64,000 bases of DNA, taken from assembly GCA_002362385.1 (NCBI GenBank), contig DEUB01000068.1:36337-100336 (forward strand). The letters run 5' to 3'. Made by a program: the position numbers and the translations under genes. The notes beneath the pieces were generated by a model. The model had not been told where the DNA came from, ran no database searches, and was given only the letters and a program-made list of their open reading frames with translations. This DNA is from Lachnospiraceae bacterium UBA3273 (GTDB lineage: Bacteria; Bacillota; Clostridia; Lachnospirales; Lachnospiraceae). Below are positions 44,089 to 52,723 of this stretch, piece by piece; within the stretch, counting starts at the first letter, position 1; each line of letters opens with the position of its first letter.

Positions 44089-46188
44089 CTACTTCTGCTG
44101 ATTAGCAATCTCCAGCGCCTTCGCCACCTCTTCATCCACAGGCGCCTCTTCGCCGTCTTCACTATCAGGTTTTACCTTATTGAGATAATCCGTGATCTCA
44201 GCCGTTACCTTATCAAACAGCTCGATAACCTCATCATGGCTTTCCTTTATGTAGTCGTACTTGCCTTCCTTTCCGGCCAGCTCCAAAAGCCTTGCCTTCT
44301 CGGAAAGTACCAGTGCGCCGATCATCTTTGAGGTGCTCTTTAACGCATGGACGTAAATGGTATAATTGGTATAATCTTCACTTTCATAGGAAGAAGTAAT
44401 ATCCTTTTTGTTCTTTGGCGCGCTGTCTCTGAAGGACTCCAGTAAGAAACGGAAGGTTTCCTTGCTTCCTTCGGCGGATTCCACAGCCGATGCAACGTCG
44501 ATCTCTTCAAAGCGGTATTCCGCAAGGATCTCGTCTGCAATGGCTTTCCAGAGCTTGCTGAAAATGTCCTGTTCAACCTTGTCGTATTCAACCAGTACGT
44601 AGCGGTTAGGCGGCAGGTACTCTAAGATCTTTTCCTCTAAAGGCTTGCCCTGTATCGGTTTGGACATATAATCGATAAAGCCCTCTGCCTCGTACATTTC
44701 CTTGGCGCCTGATACTGCATTTGCCGTAAGAACGATAACGGGAGTGTCCTGATTGGGACCTTCAGCCTCTTTTAAGCGGTGCAGTGTTTCGATGCCGTCG
44801 ATATTGGGCATCATGTGATCCATCAGAATCAAGTCGTAGAAGTTTTCAGCACATAGATCCAGGGCTTCCAGACCGCCGGAGGCTTTGTCTATCTTGATCT
44901 GGGTGCTCTTTAAAAGTCCCTCTACAACGGAAATGTTCATGGCGTTGTCATCCACCACAAGGATCCTTGCATTGGGTGCAACGAAGGTTGTACGGTATTT
45001 TTTGTGTTTTTCACGGCTGTAAGCGTATTTTTCGCGGAACTTGCCGATGGGCTTGCGGTCCCTGATCCCCTGCTTTAAAACGAAGGAGAAGGTGGAACCT
45101 ACGCCGTAATCGCTGCGGACGGTCAAGTCGCTGCCCATAAGGTCAAGAAGCTGTTTGGTAATGCTTAGGCCAAGGCCGGTGCCTTCGATGTTGCGGTTCC
45201 TTCTTTCTTCAATACGTTCGAAGGAGACGAATAGTTTATCGATATCCTCCTGCTTGATGCCGATTCCCGTATCCGTTACGGAAACGATCAGGTTGATGGA
45301 GGAATCTCCTGCTTCTCTCCAGTCTACCTTTAAGGTAACGCTGCCTTCCTTTGTATATTTAACGGCATTGGTCAAAAGGTTGATGATGATCTGGCGCAGC
45401 CTTACGTCGTCGCCATATAAAAGGTAAGGAATGTCTTCCGCAATAACGGGCGTGAAGTCCAGCCCTTTGTTGGCAACCTTGATCTCGATCATATTCATGA
45501 TCTCAGACAATACGTTTGCAATTTCATATTCGACCGGGAGGATCTCCATTTTACCGCATTCGATCTTGGAGAAATCCAGCAGGTCGTTTACAAGAGATAA
45601 CAGAGTGGTGCTGGCATCCCGGATATTTTCTGCATAACCGATAATGGGTTTTTCCGTAGCCTCACGGATGATGATCTCATCCATGCCCAAAACCGTATTG
45701 ATAGGAGTGCGGATCTCATGGGACATATTGGCCAGAAAGTTGGACTTTGCCTTGTTTGCCGCATCTGCCATATCCTTAAGTTCCTGAAGCTTTTTGTTGG
45801 TCTTATAATGGCTGGTAATATCCATCAGCCAGACAAAGCTTCCGCTGAAATCGCTGTTTGAAAGATATTCGGAACGGATTTCATAGATTTTGGAAAATTC
45901 TTCAGAGACATATTCCTTTGCAGAAAAAAGCTTTCTCATGGCAGGCAGCTCTGAAATGGAAGAAATTTCACCGATCTTTGGAAACAATTGTTCAAATTCA
46001 TTATTGTAGTAGATGACCTGATCCGTGTCAGAAATGATGAGAACAGCTCCCACATCGTGATTGAGAATTTCTTTGGTGGCGATCTGAACAGCGTCAAATG
46101 CCTGTGGTTTTCCTTTTGAAAGCTTCAGGATATAAAACACTGAAGCAGCCAGAAGAAACAGTAAAACAATGATAATAGCGATCAACAT
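44089..46188 (-). CDS. Hybrid sensor histidine kinase with REC and Hpt domains
   Basis: A kinase of about 699 residues. One membrane helix lies at 3-22, followed by a PAS-like sensor (about 30-140). HisKA has NMSHEIRTPINT with the phospho-His near 156. HATPase follows with NAVKYTKEG, DTGIGIKQED and GTGLGLSIT. A receiver domain (about 408-525) has VVDDNAMN and LILMDHMMP with Asp, and an Hpt domain at the end carries VHALKSTSKMIGA. All phosphorelay sites are present. The ATG at 46188 has AGGTAGG seven bases upstream; a TTG at 46224 lacks this. It has no periplasmic sensor loop, so it likely reads a cytoplasmic or membrane signal. The output partner is probably the receiver-only regulator. Confidence 0.93.
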   Translation of the reverse strand: MLIAIIIVLLFLLAASVFYILKLSKGKPQAFDAVQIATKEILNHDVGAVLIISDTDQVIYYNNEFEQLFPKIGEISSISELPAMRKLFSAKEYVSEEFSKIYEIRSEYLSNSDFSGSFVWLMDITSHYKTNKKLQELKDMADAANKAKSNFLANMSHEIRTPINTVLGMDEIIIREATEKPIIGYAENIRDASTTLLSLVNDLLDFSKIECGKMEILPVEYEIANVLSEIMNMIEIKVANKGLDFTPVIAEDIPYLLYGDDVRLRQIIINLLTNAVKYTKEGSVTLKVDWREAGDSSINLIVSVTDTGIGIKQEDIDKLFVSFERIEERRNRNIEGTGLGLSITKQLLDLMGSDLTVRSDYGVGSTFSFVLKQGIRDRKPIGKFREKYAYSREKHKKYRTTFVAPNARILVVDDNAMNISVVEGLLKSTQIKIDKASGGLEALDLCAENFYDLILMDHMMPNIDGIETLHRLKEAEGPNQDTPVIVLTANAVSGAKEMYEAEGFIDYMSKPIQGKPLEEKILEYLPPNRYVLVEYDKVEQDIFSKLWKAIADEILAEYRFEEIDVASAVESAEGSKETFRFLLESFRDSAPKNKKDITSSYESEDYTNYTIYVHALKSTSKMIGALVLSEKARLLELAGKEGKYDYIKESHDEVIELFDKVTAEITDYLNKVKPDSEDGEEAPVDEEVAKALEIANQQK

Positions 46189-46242
46189 AATTTTTCCTAC
46201 CTCTTCCCCGGAGATTTGTTGCAATCCCTTATTTTTTGTAGC

Positions 46243-46272
46243 GGCCGGCAGCTTCTTTTATGTATGCCGGCC
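46243..46272 (-). promoter_or_regulatory. Leader hairpin in the histidine kinase 5' region
   Basis: GGCCGGCA (46243-46250) pairs perfectly with TGCCGGCC (46265-46272) across a 14-nt loop. It lies between the minus-strand promoter at 46283-46311 and the kinase start, with no U-run, so it is a leader structure rather than a terminator. Confidence 0.6.
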
Positions 46273-46282
46273 TGCTGTTTCT

Positions 46283-46311
46283 ATTATAACAAAAATATAA
46301 AAACGTGGAAA
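46283..46311 (-). promoter_or_regulatory. Promoter for the histidine kinase
   Basis: On the minus strand TTTCCA (plus 46306-46311) and a perfect TATAAT (plus 46283-46288) with a 17-bp spacer. Confidence 0.65.
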
Positions 46312-46364
46312 TAGTAGCGCCTTAAAATTAGGAAGAAAAATTGCACAAAAATCGAAAAGGATAT

Positions 46365-46393
46365 TTGTCAAGACTGTGTATTGATGTTATAAT
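46365..46393 (+). promoter_or_regulatory. Sigma-A promoter for the PilZ gene
   Basis: TTGTCA at 46365-46370 and perfect TATAAT at 46388-46393 with a 17-bp spacer, 45 bp before the ATG at 46438. Confidence 0.8.
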
Positions 46394-46437
46394 ATCCATG
46401 ATATTTTAGAGTCTAAAAGACGCTTGTTGAGGTAGAT

Positions 46438-47082
46438 ATGAAATTAGGCGAGCTTGAAATAGGTACGGAAATCAGTATTGAACTTAAGGCCGGTCAAAAT
46501 TGCCGGACATTCTGCCAGACGGTGGAACAGATCGTAAAGGGAGTTGTAATCACAAGCCCTTTGATTTACGAGGGCAGAATGCTGGATTTAAGCGCAGGAG
46601 GCATTTCTATTACCGTTTTTGCAAAGGCCGGCGGAGAAGTGCCGCTGCAGTTTCGCGGATGCACGGCAAAGCTGGTGCAGGGCAAAGAGAAGAGGTTCTG
46701 CGCCATTGCGTGCAGCAATGAAGGAAAGCGTATAAACCGGCGGAGCAATTTCAGGATCTTCATAGGAGAAAGAGGCGTGGCGGAGCTGTCCGGCAAAGCC
46801 GGGACCAAGCTGGAGGTAACGGTTAAGGACCTAAGCCTTACGGGCGTTTCTTTCGTGGCGGATAAGGTTAAATGGGAAAAAGACGTATCCTGTGTTTGGG
46901 TAGAATTTCCCGGCAGATACGGCGACAGGATCCGGATACAGGGGTCTGTAGTGCGTGTTACGGAGGTTGAAAACAATCTCCTCGTCGTAGGATGCCGGAT
47001 CTTAAAATGCGCCAACGACCTTTCCGCTTATATCACACATAAACAGAGAGAAAGCCTGAAAAAGATTTCGGGTAAATTTTAG
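46438..47082 (+). CDS. PilZ-domain c-di-GMP effector, YcgR-like
   Basis: A 214-residue protein. An N-terminal YcgR-N-like beta domain (about 1-95) is followed by PilZ (about 98-205). RRSNFRIF near 100-107 is the RxxxR motif and DLSLTGVSF near 130-138 the (D/N)xSxxG motif, together the c-di-GMP site. It has its own promoter and is divergent from the hybrid kinase. The neighbours suggest that signalling and c-di-GMP meet here. The output partner is unknown; flagellar brake or glycan control are common in the family. Confidence 0.92.
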   Translation: MKLGELEIGTEISIELKAGQNCRTFCQTVEQIVKGVVITSPLIYEGRMLDLSAGGISITVFAKAGGEVPLQFRGCTAKLVQGKEKRFCAIACSNEGKRINRRSNFRIFIGERGVAELSGKAGTKLEVTVKDLSLTGVSFVADKVKWEKDVSCVWVEFPGRYGDRIRIQGSVVRVTEVENNLLVVGCRILKCANDLSAYITHKQRESLKKISGKF

Positions 47083-47131
47083 GCCAAGAGATCTTACAAA
47101 CGGCAAAATTTGAAATTCAGGAAAGATAAAG

Positions 47132-48043
47132 ATGAAAAAAGTAAACCTAAGAAACCCTCTATTGCTGACTATAGCTGCGGCAATATGGGGCTTTGCTTTT
47201 GCGGCCCAGAGCGAGGCAATGGATTACATAGGGCCTTTTACCTTAAACTGCATACGAAATGTGATCGGAGCCTTAGTTTTGGTTCCGGTTATTTTTGTGA
47301 CGGACAGATATGAAAAGAGCCGCGAAAACGGCTGCAAAAAAGAAGAGCGGGCAGAAGATAAAAGGCTGCTTCTAACGGGAGGGATCTGCTGCGGGCTGCT
47401 TTTGACCGTAGCAACCAATTTACAGCAACTGGGGATCAAATATACCACGGTGGGAAAGGCAGGATTTATTACAGCCATTTATATCGTGCTCGTTCCTGTT
47501 GCGGGACTTTTCTTTAAAAAGAAGTGCGGCCTCACGGTCTGGATCAGCGTAGGGCTTGCCCTCACGGGCTTTTATTTTCTGACCATGATAGGGGAATCCT
47601 CATTTACAAAGGGGGATATCTTTGTGCTGCTTTGTGCCATTGTGTTTACGGGGCATATTTTATGCGTGGATTACTTTTCCCCAAAGGTAAACGGCGTTAA
47701 GCTGTCCTGCCTGCAGTTTCTGGTCTGCGGGCTTTTATCCGGTATCGTTATGCTGTGCCGGGAATCCTTGGTACCCACGGATATTGTCAAGGCGTGGGCA
47801 CCGATCCTGTATACGGGCGTTTTATCCTGCGGAGTGGCATACACCTTCCAGATCCTGGGACAGAAAAATTATAATCCTGCCGTAGCCGCCCTGATTATGA
47901 GCTTGGAGTCCGTATTTTCCGTACTGGGCGGATGGCTTTTCTTACATGAGACCCTTTCTGCTTCGGAAGGGCTGGGATGCATCCTGATCTTTGCAGGCAT
48001 TATCCTTTCGCAGATACCGAAGGAATGGTACGGCAGGCATTAA
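47132..48043 (+). CDS. EamA/DMT-family transporter
   Basis: A 303-residue protein with ten membrane helices in two EamA repeats. The N-terminal PLLLTIAAAIWGFAFAAQSEAM and the second-half CGVAYTFQILGQKNYNP with SLESVFSVLGGWLFLHE are typical of the drug/metabolite superfamily. The substrate is unknown; many members export amino acids or metabolites. GGAAAG lies before the ATG. It is followed by a convergent gene with a 4-bp overlap of ends. Confidence 0.92.
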   Translation: MKKVNLRNPLLLTIAAAIWGFAFAAQSEAMDYIGPFTLNCIRNVIGALVLVPVIFVTDRYEKSRENGCKKEERAEDKRLLLTGGICCGLLLTVATNLQQLGIKYTTVGKAGFITAIYIVLVPVAGLFFKKKCGLTVWISVGLALTGFYFLTMIGESSFTKGDIFVLLCAIVFTGHILCVDYFSPKVNGVKLSCLQFLVCGLLSGIVMLCRESLVPTDIVKAWAPILYTGVLSCGVAYTFQILGQKNYNPAVAALIMSLESVFSVLGGWLFLHETLSASEGLGCILIFAGIILSQIPKEWYGRH

Positions 48044-48801
48044 TCCTGTATCTGCCTGCCCTCCGTGTTCATATGATAATGGTCCCTGTAGATAAGTTCT
48101 GAAAGGGGAACGAAGGTATAGCCGGATTCCTTAAGCCGCGCTATCAGGGTATCCAGGGCTTCGGCAGTGTATTTTGCGCCGTTGTGGCAGAGAATGATGG
48201 AGCCGTTTCCAAGGGCTTTGTGGTTGCATACCCGGTCTATAATATCGTTGACCCCGTAGTCCTTCCAGTCCAGGCTGTCAACGTCCCACTGGATGGTGTA
48301 ATAGCCAAGGGCTTTGGCATTGGTTATGACGTGGTTGTCATAGTCGCCGTAGGGAGGGCGGAACAGAAACATATCGTAGCCGGTCAGGTTTTTGACCTTG
48401 TCGTGGACCTTTTGTAACTCCTCCCTGCATTCCCCGTCGGATAACTGGGACATATTTTTGTGATTTTCGCTGTGATTTCCCAGATCATGGCCGTCGGCGA
48501 GGATGGCCTTTACGTCCTCCGGATAGGATTCCACCCATCCGCCTGTCATAAAGAAAGTAACATGTACGTTGTGTTTTCGTAATATTTCCAGAATTTTGGC
48601 AGTATCTTCATTTCCCCATGCCGCGTCGAAAGTCAGGGCGATCTTTTTTTCATCGGTCTGTACGCAGTAGATGGGCAGTTCCCGGCCGTTTACGGTGTTG
48701 CTGACGGTAATTTCATCCTTAAGCTTTAAGAAAAGTGCAAAAAGGCATAGGAATACCGACAGGCAGATGCAGGCCTTCTTTAAAAATGATGCTTTATTCA
48801 A
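48040..48801 (-). CDS. Polysaccharide deacetylase, PdaB-like
   Basis: A 253-residue NodB-fold protein with one N-terminal helix (about 9-27), acting outside the membrane. ALTFDAAWGNE near 56-66 replaces the usual TFDDG, as in sporulation protein PdaB, while GNHSENH gives the HxxxH metal pair. RPPYGDYD is motif 3, and ILCHNG is the last conserved His. PdaB keeps spores intact in Bacillus, so a sporulation role is likely. The ends of this gene and the EamA gene overlap by four bases. Confidence 0.9.
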   Translation of the reverse strand: MNKASFLKKACICLSVFLCLFALFLKLKDEITVSNTVNGRELPIYCVQTDEKKIALTFDAAWGNEDTAKILEILRKHNVHVTFFMTGGWVESYPEDVKAILADGHDLGNHSENHKNMSQLSDGECREELQKVHDKVKNLTGYDMFLFRPPYGDYDNHVITNAKALGYYTIQWDVDSLDWKDYGVNDIIDRVCNHKALGNGSIILCHNGAKYTAEALDTLIARLKESGYTFVPLSELIYRDHYHMNTEGRQIQD

Positions 48802-48945
48802 ATTAGAAAATCCTCATGATTATTTTCTTATTTAAAATATATGTGCAAGGCGCATTCTCATGCCAGAAAAAAGAAATTTTGAATTTTCTATTCCTTATTT
48901 GCCGATCCTCATGTAAAATAGAGAAGAAATACGAAAGGAGAAATC

Positions 48946-49731
48946 ATGGAAGTTTCGAATATTTTAGAATTTAAAGATAAAGCTTTGCTTGAAAAGGCTA
49001 AAAACCAGGAAACCTGGTATTTTATTTTAGACCCTCAGACGGGATGCCCTTATGTGCACGACGGGATGACGGATCTGTTCGTATCCCCGTCGGTTTTGGA
49101 AAAGACCGTGAAAGGGGATAAGATCCGCTATCAGAAAAGGATGATCATAAAGGAGTACGGTCCCAAAAACAAAACGGCTACCTTCGGCATGGGGATTTTT
49201 GCATACTTTTATTATCTGGGGCTGGAAAAGATCAAGGTTTTTTATGAAGACGCCTTCGGGGTCCTAAACAGGTCCGAGCTTTTGCCCCCCAGAGATTACA
49301 GCGGCATGGATCCGGAAAAGATCCCTGTGGAAAATCCTTCCGTAAGGCTTTTGCTCAATGAGTTCTTGGGCGAGGCCCGCTGGGATAGGCAGTACGAGGG
49401 AAAGCTTGAGTATCTTCAAAAAAAGGAAAAGGAGCTTTTTGACGCCATAAAGAGCGCCAGATTCCTTACGCCTATGCAGATCAACGAGGAAGATCCGGAT
49501 GAAATGGCCTTTGCCAAGGCTTCCAATAACGGAAAGAATTATCTTCCCTTATTTACGGACTGGCTGGAAATGGGGAAGGGATATGAAAAGGGCAAATGGA
49601 AGGGCGCTGTGGTAACCGTTGCGGAAGCATTGGAGATCGCGGGGGAGGATGAACTTGTCATAAACTTTACCTGCGAAGCCATGGTAATCACAAAAGATGT
49701 TTTAAAGAGGACGGGGGTCATTGGGGGCTAG
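48946..49731 (+). CDS. SseB-like domain protein
   Basis: A 261-residue soluble protein without signal or helices. The C-terminal half (about 160-255) has FLTPMQIN, YLPLFTDWLEM and a final hydrophobic strand, matching the SseB N-terminal domain family. The N-terminal half is less clear. SseB is an enhancer-related family of uncertain function. GGAGA precedes the ATG. It is divergent from pdaB and stands alone before a small membrane ORF. Confidence 0.7.
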   Translation: MEVSNILEFKDKALLEKAKNQETWYFILDPQTGCPYVHDGMTDLFVSPSVLEKTVKGDKIRYQKRMIIKEYGPKNKTATFGMGIFAYFYYLGLEKIKVFYEDAFGVLNRSELLPPRDYSGMDPEKIPVENPSVRLLLNEFLGEARWDRQYEGKLEYLQKKEKELFDAIKSARFLTPMQINEEDPDEMAFAKASNNGKNYLPLFTDWLEMGKGYEKGKWKGAVVTVAEALEIAGEDELVINFTCEAMVITKDVLKRTGVIGG

Positions 49732-49752
49732 CCGGAAGAAAAAAGTCCGGGT

Positions 49753-49780
49753 TTGCAATTAAAATTCCCTGTGCTATAAT
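49753..49780 (+). promoter_or_regulatory. Putative promoter of the 40-residue membrane peptide
   Basis: TTGCAA at 49753-49758 and perfect TATAAT at 49775-49780 with a 16-bp spacer. A CCCGTCC/GGACGGG hairpin (49793-49813) follows in the leader, before the small ORF. Confidence 0.7.
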
Positions 49781-49842
49781 GGGTGCAGGATGCCCGTCCG
49801 GTTTTGGGACGGGAAAATATAAACTTAAAGGGGTAAGGTACG

Positions 49843-49965
49843 ATGTTTTTAATGTTAGGAGTATTGGCGCTGATTTTATTGGTCGTGATTATTGTAGTAG
49901 TGATTGTAGCCGCTGTATCGGCAAGTGCATCGGCCGCCATAGCAGATGATGACGAAGAATCATGA
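49843..49965 (+). CDS. Small single-helix membrane peptide, 40 residues
   Basis: The frame has a hydrophobic helix (about residues 2-26, rich in Leu, Val and Ile), an alanine/serine stretch and an acidic tail DDDEES. AAAGGGG and AAGG lie at usable distances before the ATG, and a sigma-A promoter is upstream. A terminator follows the stop. The complete unit of promoter, ribosome site, ORF and terminator makes it likely to be expressed. It is not recognised. It could be a membrane modulator or a short toxin-like peptide. Confidence 0.65.
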   Translation: MFLMLGVLALILLVVIIVVVIVAAVSASASAAIADDDEES

Positions 49966-49973
49966 ATAAAAAG

Positions 49974-50014
49974 GGGCTGCCGCGTTAAGCTATTTAATGC
50001 AGCAGCCTGTTTTT
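49974..50014 (+). terminator. Rho-independent terminator after the small peptide gene
   Basis: GGGCTGC (49974-49980) pairs with GCAGCC (50002-50007), followed by a T-run. It separates the small gene from the MBOAT gene. Confidence 0.7.
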
Positions 50015-50039
50015 CAATTTCCGGGAGAGAGTTTGTAAG

Positions 50040-51389
50040 ATGCAGTTTACGTCTTTGGCATTTGCCGTATTTCTGCCCATAGTATTTCTCATATACTGGG
50101 CGGTTCCAAATAAATACCGTGCATTTTTTCTTTTGCTGGTCAGCTATGGATTTTACATGACATTTTCAGCCGGATATGTGCTGTTGCTTTTTGCCATGTC
50201 GCTGCTTTCCTATTTCATAGGGCTGCATTGCAGCAAAAAAAGTTTTATAGCGGGTGTTATGATTCAGGTGGGAGCGCTCGCCTTTTTTAAATATGCCGGT
50301 TTTCTGCCGGGAGTGTCCGATTCGTTTATCATTCCCGTGGGCATTTCCTTTTATCTTTTTAAGTCCATAAGCTATATGGCGGATGTTTATAAAGGAAAGC
50401 TTTTGCCGGAAAAGGAGCCGGTAACTTTTTTCTTATATCTCGCCTTTTTTCCGGATATCGTTTCCGGTCCCATCAACAGGGCGGAAACGCTCATTCCCCA
50501 GTTTAAGGAAGAAAAGACCTTTGATTATGAACGTGGGGTATACGGGATGCGGCTGATTTTGCTGGGACTTTTCAAAAAGCTTCTCATTGCGGATACCCTT
50601 TCCCGCTATGTGGATCCGGTATTTGAGACGCCGGGATCCTATATGGGGATCAGTTATTTTGTGGCTGCGGTTTTCTATACCATAGAGATTTATTGTGATT
50701 TTTCGGGATACTCCGATATGGCGGTGGGGATTGCAGGGCTTTTCGGCATCCGTTCCATGGAAAATTTCAAAAATCCTTATCTGTCTTCCAATATCAGGGA
50801 ATTCTGGGAAAGATGGCATATATCCCTGTCAGGGTGGCTGAAGGACTATATTTATATTCCTTTGGGCGGAAGCCGAAAAGGAAAGGTGCGGACCTATCTT
50901 AATTTAATGATAACCTTTTTGATCAGCGGTATCTGGCACGGGGCGAATCTTACTTTTCTGGTCTGGGGCGCCCTGCATGGGATCTATCAGGTCGTCTATC
51001 GGTTTTACAAAAAGCATTGTAAATGGAAGATGCCAAAAATATTGGGCGTTATTTTAACCTTTTCCTTTGTAAGTCTGGCATGGATCTTTTTCAGGGCGGA
51101 CAGCATACAGGATGCCCTTTATATGATCCGGTATATGGGCTACAACCTGTCTCCTCTCCTTGCTTACCACAAAATGGGGATGATCAGGCAGGATTTTTAT
51201 CTGATTGCCGGTTCTGTTGCGTTTTTGTGCCTGATAGATATTTTGTCCCTGAAAATGGATGTGATCAAGGCGGTGGACAGACTGAAAGCCCCGGTAAGAT
51301 GGAGCGCATACCTTTTGCTGGCAGCGCTTATTATGGCGTTCCATCTGCATAACGGCGTCAGCCAGCAATTTATTTATTTTCAGTTTTAA
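50040..51389 (+). CDS. MBOAT-family O-acyltransferase (AlgI/DltB-like)
   Basis: A 449-residue protein with about ten helices. It would pass acyl groups across the membrane to a sugar or teichoic acid. QFTSLAFAVFLPIVFLIYW at the start, GISFYLFKSISYMADVY, and ISGIWHGANLTFLVWGALHG with the catalytic His in WHG near 300 are family marks. GGGAGAGAG lies before the ATG. It pairs with the SGNH-like gene at 51404 as in AlgI-AlgJ or PatA-PatB systems. The acyl donor and acceptor are unknown. Confidence 0.93.
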   Translation: MQFTSLAFAVFLPIVFLIYWAVPNKYRAFFLLLVSYGFYMTFSAGYVLLLFAMSLLSYFIGLHCSKKSFIAGVMIQVGALAFFKYAGFLPGVSDSFIIPVGISFYLFKSISYMADVYKGKLLPEKEPVTFFLYLAFFPDIVSGPINRAETLIPQFKEEKTFDYERGVYGMRLILLGLFKKLLIADTLSRYVDPVFETPGSYMGISYFVAAVFYTIEIYCDFSGYSDMAVGIAGLFGIRSMENFKNPYLSSNIREFWERWHISLSGWLKDYIYIPLGGSRKGKVRTYLNLMITFLISGIWHGANLTFLVWGALHGIYQVVYRFYKKHCKWKMPKILGVILTFSFVSLAWIFFRADSIQDALYMIRYMGYNLSPLLAYHKMGMIRQDFYLIAGSVAFLCLIDILSLKMDVIKAVDRLKAPVRWSAYLLLAALIMAFHLHNGVSQQFIYFQF

Positions 51390-51403
51390 GCACGGAGGCA
51401 TAA

Positions 51404-52444
51404 ATGAAAAAGTTTTTAGGAAAGCTCCTTCTGTTTCTTTTTCTGTTGGCCCTGGCGGTAATTCCCGTTAACGTTTATGTAGACCCTTACAATGTTTTTC
51501 ATGCGGACGCCATCAGGGACAACGGTGTGGAGCCAAATAAAAATTATATAAAGACCAGATTTATTTTAAGGCACAAGGACGAGTATGATTCCTATCTTTT
51601 TGGTTCCTCCAGGGCCGGGTTCATTGATGTTTCAAGGCTGCCGGAGGGAAACTGGTACAATTTTTCCTATTCGGAAGGGCTGCCGAAGGAGCAGTATGAG
51701 ACCTTGAAGACCCTCATCTCCCACGGAGAGATCCCGAAGCAGGTCTATTTAAGCGTTGACAATATTTCTTATCTGGTAGACCCGGATTATCATCAGGGAC
51801 AGCTTTACAGAAGCGCATTTCCTTATGAAGGGAGTCCGGCTGACAAGATCCGTTTCTTCGCTTCTTATCTGGACACTGTTACCACCTTGGAATCCCTTTC
51901 CGTTATAGAAGGCTATGAGGGGGATACGAAGGGGCTGAGGGAGCGCATATATTCTACGGGATGTGAAGATCTTAAGCTTTCCGCGGTTTTTGACGATACT
52001 GCCACAAAGCCTTACTGGGCGGATTATTACAGTCCCAGGATCGACGAGGCCATAGAGGAAATCAGGCTGTTTTGCAGTCTTTGTGACGAGTATGGAATAG
52101 AACTGACGGTTTTTACCAATCCCTTGTATATTACCACCTATGAGAGGGCGGTGGATAAAGGTTATCTGGACTTTTTGGAGAAGCTTGCCACGGTAACGCC
52201 CTATTATAATTTCAGCAGCTATAACGAAATTTCCATGAACAATGATTATTATTTTGAAACCAGCCACTTTACGCCTGCCGCGGGTAATCTGATGATGGAT
52301 ATCATAGAAAACGGCGGAGACGAGCATGCCGTGCTGGCTCAGGGCTTTGGTTATTATGTGACGGAGGAAAATGTAGAGGATTTTATGGAGATCGTCCGCC
52401 ATCAGGCCTATGTGACGGGAATCCTCCAATATACGGGAAAATAA
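51404..52444 (+). CDS. SGNH/DltD-like partner of MBOAT enzyme
   Basis: A 346-residue protein with an N-terminal helix (about 5-25) and an outside SGNH-like hydrolase fold. FGSSRAGF near 66-73 holds the Ser of the first block, and SHFTPAAGN near 286-294 the late His with a following Asp-type block. No clear block III Asn pattern was checked. GGAGG sits before the ATG. It is 14 bases after the MBOAT gene, so the two act together: the membrane enzyme moves the acyl group and this protein hands it to the target. Confidence 0.82.
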   Translation: MKKFLGKLLLFLFLLALAVIPVNVYVDPYNVFHADAIRDNGVEPNKNYIKTRFILRHKDEYDSYLFGSSRAGFIDVSRLPEGNWYNFSYSEGLPKEQYETLKTLISHGEIPKQVYLSVDNISYLVDPDYHQGQLYRSAFPYEGSPADKIRFFASYLDTVTTLESLSVIEGYEGDTKGLRERIYSTGCEDLKLSAVFDDTATKPYWADYYSPRIDEAIEEIRLFCSLCDEYGIELTVFTNPLYITTYERAVDKGYLDFLEKLATVTPYYNFSSYNEISMNNDYYFETSHFTPAAGNLMMDIIENGGDEHAVLAQGFGYYVTEENVEDFMEIVRHQAYVTGILQYTGK

Positions 52445-52528
52445 TAATAAACGATCCGCCCCGCAATGGAAACGGTTTACCGTAAAACAGAAAAAATCGT
52501 CATTTTTCACAAAATTTTAAAACTGTGG

Positions 52529-52561
52529 GCACGGCGCTTTACAAAGTCTTAAGCGCCGTGC
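52529..52561. other. Perfect 11-bp stem hairpin upstream of the Ig-like surface gene
   Basis: GCACGGCGCTT (52529-52539) pairs with AAGCGCCGTGC (52551-52561) across an 11-nt loop. No T-run follows on the plus strand. A second hairpin, GCCGGA/TCCGGC, lies at about 52589-52603. The remaining 279-bp gap contains no other gene. A c-di-GMP aptamer was considered, but its conserved core is absent. Confidence 0.65.
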
Positions 52562-52723
52562 TATATTAATATCTGCATAACAAAGCTTTGCCGGATTCTC
52601 CGGCAGACAGGACATTTCGTCCGCAATTCCACAAATACAAAAAATAAAAAAAGCGAGTTGATGCCTATGCTTGTATAAGGCTGTTTTTGTGTTGCCGATC
52701 ATTACAGGAAAAAGGAGTAAAAT

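Noticed and set aside
52445..52723. Possible c-di-GMP or other riboswitch before the surface gene
   Set aside because: The conserved core expected for the c-di-GMP-I aptamer was not found; only two plain hairpins are visible.
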